Source: Burkholderiales bacterium Ga0077543
GTDB taxonomy: Bacteria; Pseudomonadota; Gammaproteobacteria; Burkholderiales; Burkholderiaceae_C
Length of the DNA stretch: 57,877 nt
Direction of reading: 5' to 3'
Assembly: GCA_001464055.1 (NCBI GenBank)
Contig: LNET01000045.1
Coordinates: forward strand, 1-57,877
A program made the position numbers and the translations under genes. Below, piece after piece: positions 50,641-57,877 of the stretch (position 1 is its first letter; each line of letters starts with the position of its first letter). The notes under the pieces were generated by a model. That model did not search any database. It was not told the origin of the DNA and worked only from the letters and a program-made list of their open reading frames with translations.

Positions 50641-51573
50641 GTGAACTTTTTCGATGGCTACCGCTACCTGACGGCCCTGCACCAGCACCGCCACTTCGGC
50701 CGCGCTGCGGCTTCGTGCCACATCACTCAGCCGGCGCTTTCGAACGCGCTGCGGGCGCTGGAAGACCACTTCGGCGTGCCCCTGGTGCGCCGCAGCCGCC
50801 AGTTCGAGGGCTTCACGCCCGAAGGCGAACAGGTGCTGGCCACCGCGCACCGCATGCTGCACGAGCAGGAATCGCTGCAGCAGCGGCTGAAAAGCAGCGT
50901 GGGCCAGCCAACCGGGCGCTTGCTGATGGGTGCCGTGCCCACGGCGCTGCCGATGGCCGCGCGCTTTCTGTCCCGGCTGATACAACGTCACCCGGGTTTG
51001 CAGCCGCACCTGCGTTCCCTGCCCTCCCAGGACATCGAGTCAGGCCTGGACACCCTGGGCCTGGACCTGGCGCTGGGCTATGCCGAGCGCGCGCCTCAGC
51101 GGCTGCTGGCGTTGCCGCAGTACCTGGAACGCTACTACCTGGTGCAGCGGGCGCCGGCGGCAGGCGCCATACTGCAGCGCGGCCAGGCGCTGAGCTGGAC
51201 CGACGCGGCGAGCCACACCCTCGCGCTGCTGGCGCCCGAGATGCACAACCGGGCCATCGTCGACGGCGTGTTCGCCGGCCTGGGGCTGAAGGTGCACCCG
51301 GCGCTGGAAACGAACTCGGTGCTGGTGCTGCTGGCCGCGGTTCAGGCCGGAACCCTGGCCACGGTGCTGCCCGGGGCACTGGTCAGCACCGTGGCCAGCC
51401 AGGGCCAGCTGCTGGCCCGGCCCCTGGCGCAGCCAGAAGCCACCACGCCCATCGGCATGCTGGTGCTGGCCGAAGCGCGCCAGACCCTGGCGCTGCAGGC
51501 CGCCCTGGCCCTGGCGCGCGACACCTCCTGGCTGGCCGAGGCGCGCGCGCACAGCGGGGCCCTCGAGCCCTGA
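50641..51573 (+). CDS. LysR-family transcriptional regulator
   Basis: A 310-residue regulator. An N-terminal winged helix-turn-helix (HRHFGRAAASCHITQPALSN, then ALRALEDHFGVPLVRRS) is followed by a linker helix and a two-lobed effector domain (LLMGAVPTALPMAARF, LGYAERAP, AVQAGTLATVLPGAL). The GTG at 50641 is preferred, with GGAAAG upstream; the longer frame has no LysR character before it. The ligand and targets are unknown. The divergent cyclase gene is one candidate target by position. Confidence 0.86.
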   Translation: MNFFDGYRYLTALHQHRHFGRAAASCHITQPALSNALRALEDHFGVPLVRRSRQFEGFTPEGEQVLATAHRMLHEQESLQQRLKSSVGQPTGRLLMGAVPTALPMAARFLSRLIQRHPGLQPHLRSLPSQDIESGLDTLGLDLALGYAERAPQRLLALPQYLERYYLVQRAPAAGAILQRGQALSWTDAASHTLALLAPEMHNRAIVDGVFAGLGLKVHPALETNSVLVLLAAVQAGTLATVLPGALVSTVASQGQLLARPLAQPEATTPIGMLVLAEARQTLALQAALALARDTSWLAEARAHSGALEP

Positions 51574-51801
51574 AGCACGCTCGACGCGAGTCGACTTCCC
51601 GCAAAGCCCCGTTATTCGTACGGATTTCACGGAGAAGGTTCCGAGACTTTTCACCAGGCTGGCTGGAAAGTTGTAGGCCTGCGGGCTTTGTCGTCCCTCA
51701 ACCGAAGGGGCCACTCCGTCGATAAAGCAGCAGACAGCAAGGGCTCGCCTTCCGGGCCCCGCGGCTGCATCTGCATTCGTCATTCCGAAGGAGCTTGTTT
51801 C

Positions 51802-53361
51802 ATGTCGTCGCCATCCTTGCGCATTCCCATCGGCCGCAAGCTGCTGGTCATCCAGGCACTGCTGTTCGCCGTGATCGTGGCCATCGGTGCTTTCACGTTC
51901 GTGGTGCTGGAGCGGGTCGTCGCTGCCACCGAAAAGGTCGGCACCCGCTATGCGCCGCAGACCGAGCGCATGGCGTCGATGCAGTTGCTGATGTTTCGCA
52001 TCTCGCTGGAAGCTCGCCATGCGATGCTGGTAAGCACGCCCGAGGCCAAGCGCGAGACCTTCGACCGCATCGGGAAATTCCGCAGCGAACTGCTCGCCCA
52101 GATGGAGGCCTTCGAGCGCGACGTCTCTACCGACGAGGGCCGGGCCTTCGCGGCCGAATGGCGCAAGCGCGATGCCGTGTTCTGGCGCCTGGGCGGCGAA
52201 GTCCTGGCCAAAGTGCAGGCAGGCGACAACGCGGGCGCCTTTCAGCAACTTGACGGCGAACTCGTGGCGGCCCGAAACGCCGTGATCGAGATCATCAACC
52301 AACAACTGGCCTTCCAGCAGCAACTCACCCTGGCCACCGTGAAGTCAGCCGCTGCCGATGCACGCAAGGTCGAGATCGGAGTGCCGTTGCTGGCTCTCCT
52401 GGGTGTCGTGATTGCCGGCTTCATGTCGTGGCGACTCGCTTCCATGCTCCGCGGCGCCTTCCGTCGTGCCATGACCGTGACCCAGCGCATCGCCGGTGGC
52501 GACCTGGGGGGCGAGATCTACGTGCGCAAGGGCGATGAGTTCGGTTCGCTGTTCGAATCGATCGTGCACATGCAAAGCCGTCTGAACGACGTGGTCAGGC
52601 ATGTGCGCGACGTGGCGGGTCATGTGGTCGAGGCCGCGCGCGAGATCGAAGCAGCCAACGGCGAACTGGCCGAGGTCACGCGCAGCCACGAATCGGCGGT
52701 GCAGGGCACCTTGAACGTGGCGCGGGCCATGAACGAGTCGGTCACGGGCAGCGCCGAAAGCGCGCGCCGGGCCAACGAACTGGCCGCGCAGGCGTCCCAG
52801 GTGGCGGCCGAAGGCGGCCAGATGATGGGCAAGGTGGTGCAGACCATGAACGGCATCGACGAGTCTTCACGCCGCATCAGCGACATCGTCAACGTCATCG
52901 ACGGCATCGCTTTCCAGACCAACATCCTGGCGCTGAACGCGGCGGTGGAAGCCGCGCGTGCGGGCGAACAGGGCCGCGGCTTCGCTGTCGTCGCTTCTGA
53001 AGTGCGGGGCCTGGCACAGCGCAGCGCCCAGGCGGCGCGCGAGGTGAAGGCGCTGATCGGGACCTCGGTCGAGCGTGTCCAGGCCGGCAGCGGCACCGTG
53101 GACGAAGCCGGACGCACCCTGCACGGGGTCGTGGCCTCGGTGGAAGAGGTGTCCAAGCTCATCGACGACCTGGCGCGCGGCACCCGCGAGCATTCCGAAG
53201 GCTTTGCCGGCATTGCACGTTCGGTCGACGAGATCGGCACCGAAACCCAGCGCAGCGCCCGCGCCGTGGGCCGGTCGGGGCAGGCGGCCACGCGGCTGCG
53301 CGAGCATGCCGACAGCCTGCAGCAGGCGGTGCTGGCGTTCAAGGTGGAAGCCGGGGGCTAG
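51802..53361 (+). CDS. Methyl-accepting chemotaxis protein
   Basis: A 519-residue transmembrane chemoreceptor. TM1 lies at ~12-35, a four-helix-bundle-like periplasmic domain at ~36-190, TM2 at ~192-212 (VPLLALLGVVIAGFMSWRLA), then HAMP. The long cytoplasmic coiled coil has the conserved hairpin tip near 370 (IAFQTNILALNAAVEAARAG). AAGGAG 8 nt before the ATG fixes the start. There is no CheR-docking pentapeptide at the C-terminus. It signals through CheA/CheW; ligand unknown. Confidence 0.93.
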   Translation: MSSPSLRIPIGRKLLVIQALLFAVIVAIGAFTFVVLERVVAATEKVGTRYAPQTERMASMQLLMFRISLEARHAMLVSTPEAKRETFDRIGKFRSELLAQMEAFERDVSTDEGRAFAAEWRKRDAVFWRLGGEVLAKVQAGDNAGAFQQLDGELVAARNAVIEIINQQLAFQQQLTLATVKSAAADARKVEIGVPLLALLGVVIAGFMSWRLASMLRGAFRRAMTVTQRIAGGDLGGEIYVRKGDEFGSLFESIVHMQSRLNDVVRHVRDVAGHVVEAAREIEAANGELAEVTRSHESAVQGTLNVARAMNESVTGSAESARRANELAAQASQVAAEGGQMMGKVVQTMNGIDESSRRISDIVNVIDGIAFQTNILALNAAVEAARAGEQGRGFAVVASEVRGLAQRSAQAAREVKALIGTSVERVQAGSGTVDEAGRTLHGVVASVEEVSKLIDDLARGTREHSEGFAGIARSVDEIGTETQRSARAVGRSGQAATRLREHADSLQQAVLAFKVEAGG

Positions 53362-53464
53362 CTAGGCGCAAGCTATCCGCAGATAGCCCCGGTCCGGACG
53401 GCCTTTCTGCGCTTGCCGGGGTCCCGGCCAGCGTCCAAGAGCTGAGCCGGTCCGGCGCCGGCGC

Positions 53465-54010
53465 TCAGCGCGCCACCGGATGCGCCAGGTTGCGCAGCAT
53501 GGTGGGGCCGGCGTGGCGCTCGACCTCGGCCGTGAGTCCCTTGAACCAGCCCAGCGAGCCCAGCGCTTCCATGGTGACGAACATCGGCCCGACCAGCAGG
53601 CCGATCAGGTCGTCGGCGAAGGCGGGCTTGCGGCCTTCGTAGTAGTGGCCGGCGAACTGGAAGGCCCAGCCGACGACGAAGCAACCCAGCCCCCAGCCCA
53701 GCCACTGGCCCCAGGACCCGCCCGAGACCTGGTGCGCCAGCAGCACCAGCACCCCCACCGCCGCGGCGGTGGCCAGGCCGATGCCCAGGTGGCCGCGGGT
53801 CAGGTACCAGGCGGCCACCAGGGCATACACGGCCCAGGCCAGCGTCAGCACCTGCCCGCCCACCACGAACTGGGCGCCGGCCAGCAGCACGCCGATGCCG
53901 AACACGATCATTGGCACGCCGACGAAGTGGGTGACGATGTTGCGCTGGTCGCGGTGGTATTCGGCGTATTGCTGCAGCAATTCGGTGGCGTTGCGGAACG
54001 GGCTGGCCAT
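53465..54010 (-). CDS. Mpo1-like (DUF962) membrane protein
   Basis: A 181-residue polytopic protein. The N-terminus LLQQYAEYHRDQRNIVTHFV carries the HxxxxxxxxH pattern, with GVPMIVFGIGVLL and GWAFQFAGHYYEGRKPA further on. This is the Mpo1/YGL010w family, in which His residues bind iron for fatty-acid alpha-dioxygenation in yeast; the bacterial role is unproven. AAGGAG precedes the ATG at 54010. It is convergent with the chemoreceptor and divergent from dcd. Confidence 0.8.
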   Translation of the reverse strand: MASPFRNATELLQQYAEYHRDQRNIVTHFVGVPMIVFGIGVLLAGAQFVVGGQVLTLAWAVYALVAAWYLTRGHLGIGLATAAAVGVLVLLAHQVSGGSWGQWLGWGLGCFVVGWAFQFAGHYYEGRKPAFADDLIGLLVGPMFVTMEALGSLGWFKGLTAEVERHAGPTMLRNLAHPVAR

Positions 54011-54105
54011 GGCGGATCTCCTTGCAGAGCCCACTGTAGCGCGGCCTCCTAGAATCCGGCACGGCGGAAAGCGCCAAAACCACACGGGCCGGGGATCTAC
54101 ATCAG

Positions 54106-54675
<570 letters not shown>

Positions 54676-54785
54676 ATTCCCGGGCGCTGGCAGCGCTGTT
54701 CGACGCTTGCTTCCTGGCCTGGCGGCCCAACATACCTTGTCCGGCACCCATGCCGGAAGCCGACAACCGGCCGACGGAGGTTTCG

Positions 54786-55058
54786 ATGCATGTCGCCCAT
54801 GAGCACGCTGTCAGATCCATCGCCACCCTGGCCGGCGCAGCGCCAGTGATGCCGCTGCCCATCATTGCCATGGCCAGCTTCCGGCGCCTGATGGCCCTGG
54901 AAGGCCACGAAGTCGATCTGGCCCGGATGTGCGTCGACCGTCAATACGCCTTCGACTGCCTGGCCCAGGCCCACAGCAGCGCCGAAGAACGCCTGCGCCG
55001 TGCGGCGCTGGCCTTGTTCGCCACCTACGACCGCAACGCCGCTGCCGTGGCGCACTGA
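54786..55058 (+). CDS. Hypothetical small protein
   Basis: A 90-residue protein, not recognised. GGAGG at 54776-54780 sits 5 nt before the ATG, so translation is likely. The sequence is helical and Ala/His-rich (ASFRRLMALEGHEVDLARMC; AEERLRRAALALFATYDRNA), without signal peptide or membrane helix. It follows dcd by 110 nt on the same strand and converges with the DUF481 gene. Confidence 0.65.
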   Translation: MHVAHEHAVRSIATLAGAAPVMPLPIIAMASFRRLMALEGHEVDLARMCVDRQYAFDCLAQAHSSAEERLRRAALALFATYDRNAAAVAH

Positions 55059-55098
55059 GACGCAGAGCCCTGCAGCCGGGCCGAAGCCCGTGCCGGGC

Positions 55099-55851
55099 TC
55101 ATTCGAACTTGAAGCTCACCCCGGTGAGGAACAGGGTGTCGGTCTTCTTCACGCCGACGCCCGGGTCTGAATTGATCTTCACCGACAGCCCCACGTTCAG
55201 GCTCATGGCGGCCGTGGCCGCCACGGCGATGCCGGCGTCCCACTGGGCCCGGTATTCGCCGGTGTTCTTCAGGTTCGGGTAGACCACCAGACGCTGCTTG
55301 GCGGTGGTGTTCTGGCCCAGCTTGTGGCTGGATTCCTGGCCCAGGATCAGGGTGGGGTAGCTGTAGCTGCTGCGCAGCTGGCCGTCCAGCAGGCGAGTCC
55401 CGTCGTAACGGTCGGCCACGTAGCCCGCACCGCCAAAGACCTCGAACTTCAGCGCGTCGGTGTTGACGACGCGGTAGCCCAGGCCGCCGCCCAGGGTCAT
55501 CCGGGAGTTCAGCCGGGCGACGGCATCGCGTTCCAGTTCGGCCGAGCCGAAGGCATAGCTTGCGGCGCTCAGGTTCCAGTCGTACTTCGTGCCCAGCCTG
55601 AACTGGTCGGCCGAGGTCGTGCCGCCGGATTCGCCGTACAGGGCGTTGGCGTACAAGGCCCACTTGTCCTGCTTGGTGGCGCGGACCGCGTCGGCGTTGG
55701 CGGCGAAGTTGGTGGATTTGCTGTTGCCGCTGGCAGCGGATGCCGCCAGGCCCAGCGCAGAGCGCCACTGGCCATCGTCTTTCACCGTGGCCTGGGCAAG
55801 CGCCGGGCCGGCGGCCAGAAGGAATGCTGCTGCAGCAAGGGTCTTTTTCAT
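55099..55851 (-). CDS. DUF481 family outer-membrane protein
   Basis: A 250-residue exported protein: signal peptide (MKKTLAAAAFLLAAGPALAQ), then alternating beta-strands such as WRSALGLAASAASGNSKSTN and LRSSYSYPTLILGQESS. It ends LFLTGVSFKFE, a porin-like barrel closing strand. The DUF481 pattern (GNS near the N-terminus, salt-induced outer-membrane protein type) is clear. AGGAG precedes the ATG at 55851; the upstream frame extension is low-complexity antisense. Function is not established. Confidence 0.85.
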   Translation of the reverse strand: MKKTLAAAAFLLAAGPALAQATVKDDGQWRSALGLAASAASGNSKSTNFAANADAVRATKQDKWALYANALYGESGGTTSADQFRLGTKYDWNLSAASYAFGSAELERDAVARLNSRMTLGGGLGYRVVNTDALKFEVFGGAGYVADRYDGTRLLDGQLRSSYSYPTLILGQESSHKLGQNTTAKQRLVVYPNLKNTGEYRAQWDAGIAVAATAAMSLNVGLSVKINSDPGVGVKKTDTLFLTGVSFKFE

Positions 55852-56083
55852 CGTGTCTCCTGAGTCCATGGCTTGCTTTTGAAGTGTGGGCCGCATCGCC
55901 GTGAACGCCCATGGCAAGCCAGGGGCAGCCGGTCGGCGGCGGCCGGGAGTGTCGCCGTCCCTCCGGGGTTGGGTCCTGTTCTGAAGTCTGGTCAGGGCGC
56001 GAAGATGCGGGCTGGTCGGCTGCGGCGATGGCATACAGAATCGTCGATCAAACAGCCACGAAGCCGCCAGCAGGAGCATCGCC

Positions 56084-56971
56084 ATGAAGTGGGAAGACCA
56101 GGAGCGCAGCAAGAACGTCGAGGACCGACGCGGCCAGGGCGGCGGCGCGGGCGGCGGTCGGCCGCGCGTCGGCGGGCGCGGCGTGGGGGTGGGCACCATC
56201 GTCATCGCGCTGCTGGCGGGCTGGATCTTCGGCATCAACCCGCTGACCGTGCTGGGCCTGCTGGGCGGCGGCGGCGCACCGGTCGAGATGGCGGCCCCGG
56301 CCGGCCCGGCCCAGGCGCCGCCAGCGCAGGACAACATGGCGCAGTTCGTCAGTGCCGTGTTGCGCGACACCGAAATCGCCTGGCAGCAGGTGTTTGCCGC
56401 CAACGGCCAGCAGTACCGGCCGCCCAAGCTGGTGCTGTTCCATGGCCGCACGCCCACGGCCTGCGGCACGGGCGACTCGGCCATGGGCCCGTTCTACTGC
56501 CCGGGCGATTCGAAGGTCTACCTGGACATGGAATTCTTCGACACGCTGTCCCGCCGCATGGGTGCCCCCGGCGACTTCGCCCAGGCCTATGTCATTGCGC
56601 ACGAGGTGGGCCACCACGTGCAGAACCTGCTGGGCATCACCGGCAAGGTCGACGCGATGCGCGGCCGGGTCTCGGAACGCGACATGAACATGCTGTCGGT
56701 GCGCGTGGAACTGCAGGCCGACTGCTTTGCCGGCGTGTGGGCCAGGCTGTCGCAGGGCGGCAAGATCCGCCTGGAGCCCGGCGACATCGAGGAAGGGCTG
56801 AACGCGGCAGCGCAGATCGGCGACGACACGCTGCAGCGCAAAAGCCAGGGCACCATCGTGCCCGAGAGCTTCACCCACGGCAGCAGCCAGCAGCGCATGG
56901 CCTGGTTCAAGCGCGGGCTGGACACGGGCAGCGTGCAGCAGTGCAACACCTTTGATGCGAAGCGGCTGTAG
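56084..56971 (+). CDS. YpfJ/KPN_02809-type neutral zinc metallopeptidase
   Basis: A 295-residue membrane-anchored protein. It begins MKWEDQERSKNVEDRRGQ, then a Gly/Arg-rich patch, one membrane helix (GTIVIALLAGWIFGINPLTV) and a periplasmic domain. The zinc motif AHEVGHHVQNL is at ~170-180 and a third ligand is likely in ELQADCFAGVW. The family starts with exactly this N-terminal motif. Substrate unknown. It is divergent from the DUF481 gene. Confidence 0.9.
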   Translation: MKWEDQERSKNVEDRRGQGGGAGGGRPRVGGRGVGVGTIVIALLAGWIFGINPLTVLGLLGGGGAPVEMAAPAGPAQAPPAQDNMAQFVSAVLRDTEIAWQQVFAANGQQYRPPKLVLFHGRTPTACGTGDSAMGPFYCPGDSKVYLDMEFFDTLSRRMGAPGDFAQAYVIAHEVGHHVQNLLGITGKVDAMRGRVSERDMNMLSVRVELQADCFAGVWARLSQGGKIRLEPGDIEEGLNAAAQIGDDTLQRKSQGTIVPESFTHGSSQQRMAWFKRGLDTGSVQQCNTFDAKRL

Positions 56972-57027
56972 GCGGCTCCTGCGTCGAAGGGCCCGACTGC
57001 TCCTGAACCTGGCTTGAACGCCCCGCC

Positions 57028-57615
57028 ATGACCGTCCTCGTCAGCGCCCGACTGCAGCTCGTGCCGTTCGCCATCGAGCACCTGGAAGGCCTGCACGCCA
57101 TGAACTCCGACCCGGAGGTCATGCGATTCATCAGCGGACAGCCCGAAACGCTCGACGAGACCCGGGCTGCCATCGAACGTGTGCAGAGACGCTGGCTGCA
57201 ATTCGGCTATTCGTGGTGGAGCTTCATCGAGCGCGACAGCGGGCAAGTCGTGGGCGCAGGCGCCATCCAGAACCTGCGCTGGGACGCCGCAGCGGAGCCC
57301 GATGCCGCCAGCCCGCTGGAGTTGGGCTGGCGGCTGCGGCGCGATCGTTGGCACCGAGGGCTGGCCACCGAAGCCGCGCGCGTCATGGCGGCATACGCCT
57401 TCGATGCGCTGCGGGCCGACGAACTGCTGGCCGTGTGCCATCCTGACAACGCAGCGTCGGCTGCCGTGATGAAGCGCCTGGGCATGCAGTACGGCGGCGT
57501 CCAGACCTGGTACGGACTGGGCCTGGCGACCTACCGGATCACGGCCGGGCAATGGCAGGCGGCCAGTGCAGGCGCAAGCGGGCCCACCACGCGGGTCGTG
57601 CCCGAACGCACCTGA
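57028..57615 (+). CDS. GNAT-family N-acetyltransferase (RimJ/RimL-like)
   Basis: A 195-residue acetyltransferase. The N-terminus TVLVSARLQLVPFAIEHLEG and PEVMRFISG are typical of the RimJ/RimL type. The acetyl-CoA loop RRDRWHRGLATEAARVMAAY carries the Q/RxxGxA motif, and VCHPDNAASAAVMKRLGMQY is the usual closing motif. Acceptor unknown. It lies 56 nt downstream of the metallopeptidase. Confidence 0.86.
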   Translation: MTVLVSARLQLVPFAIEHLEGLHAMNSDPEVMRFISGQPETLDETRAAIERVQRRWLQFGYSWWSFIERDSGQVVGAGAIQNLRWDAAAEPDAASPLELGWRLRRDRWHRGLATEAARVMAAYAFDALRADELLAVCHPDNAASAAVMKRLGMQYGGVQTWYGLGLATYRITAGQWQAASAGASGPTTRVVPERT

Positions 57616-57616
57616 A

Positions 57617-57632
57617 GGCGCCACGAGGCGCC
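57617..57632 (+). terminator. Hairpin immediately after the GNAT gene
   Basis: A perfect GGCGCC / ACGA / GGCGCC stem-loop begins 2 nt after the stop codon. No T-tract follows, so it is only terminator-like. The remaining ~245 nt to the window end hold no gene I can support. Confidence 0.4.
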
Positions 57633-57877
57633 CAGGTCCTTGTCGGCGGCACAGCGGCGGAACGCCCTCCGCTGTGCGCTGTCGGTCAAGTCAAGCCGGC
57701 TCTGGATGTCGGTCAGTAGCCACGGCCCATAGCGGCGGTCTTCGTTCGTGGTCTCGTCCGCGGCGCTGCATTGATCGTTAGTCTTACTGTGTCACAAGAG
57801 CAGCTTTGCGCTTGCCCTGCCGCAGCAGGGGCACTGCCCGAGGCGTGCGATCAGTATGTAGCTGAGTTTGTGCCGCA

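Noticed and set aside
57616..57877. A minus-strand open stretch reading RYGPWLLTDIQSRLDLTDSA near the window end
   Set aside because: No start codon, no recognised family and a stop shortly upstream, so it is not supported as a gene here.

Overview
The window reads as a chromosomal segment of a high-GC betaproteobacterium of the Burkholderiales, most likely from the Rubrivivax/Leptothrix/Roseateles-Ideonella neighbourhood. Supporting evidence: typical Burkholderiales gene pairs (DUF3460-scpA; thrB-DUF2782 divergent from polA; BPSS1780-type membrane protein), PEP-CTERM surface proteins, and strong GC bias with long antisense shadow ORFs. No rRNA, tRNA, CRISPR array or intact insertion sequence was recognised. 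The taxonomic placement is inference from gene content.

Layout. 0.1-2.5 kb: an S8 subtilisin-like protease whose signal-peptide N-terminus sits in another reading frame. 2.6-4.1 kb: a toxin-antitoxin patch with a lone UvrD C-terminal-type domain, an apparently intact AbrB/PIN pair, and decayed RHH, PIN and HigA remnants. 4.1-9.1 kb: housekeeping genes (BPSS1780 membrane protein, thrB, DUF2782, polA). 9.2-11.2 kb: a PEP-CTERM protein and a ModE-like one-component regulator. 11.3-24.9 kb: a beta-1,3-glucan (laminarin/curdlan-type) locus. It holds a giant Ig-repeat lipoprotein, a PEP-CTERM jelly-roll protein, a GH17 lipoprotein, an outer-membrane porin, a GH81 endo-glucanase, a four-module sugar-binding lipoprotein and a LacI-family regulator. 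Five copies of a LacI-type palindrome (TGAAAGCGCTTTCA and variants) lie in front of these genes and tie them into one predicted regulon. 24.9-25.8 kb: a TupA-like tungstate-binding protein, separated from its likely regulator by the glucan locus and lacking its permease and ATPase.

25.9-31.6 kb: a tightly overlapping plus-strand cluster (CPA2 cation/proton antiporter, tandem universal stress protein, Na/Pi-type cotransporter, GntP permease). 31.6-37.6 kb: an NB-ARC/TPR regulator, a small beta-rich hypothetical protein, a cohesin-domain PEP-CTERM protein, and immediately after it a dockerin-bearing beta-lactamase-like serine hydrolase. Together these suggest a non-cellulosomal cohesin-dockerin surface tether. 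37.6-41.9 kb: RND efflux permease and adaptor. 42.1-48.7 kb: scpA, DUF3460, a CYTH-CHAD protein, a SulP transporter and metG. 48.7-57.6 kb: TPR-diguanylate cyclase, LysR regulator, chemoreceptor, Mpo1-like protein, dcd, a small hypothetical protein, DUF481 outer-membrane protein, YpfJ-type metallopeptidase and a GNAT acetyltransferase.

The two systems most worth attention are the operator-linked beta-1,3-glucan locus and the adjacent cohesin (PEP-CTERM) plus dockerin (serine hydrolase) pair.
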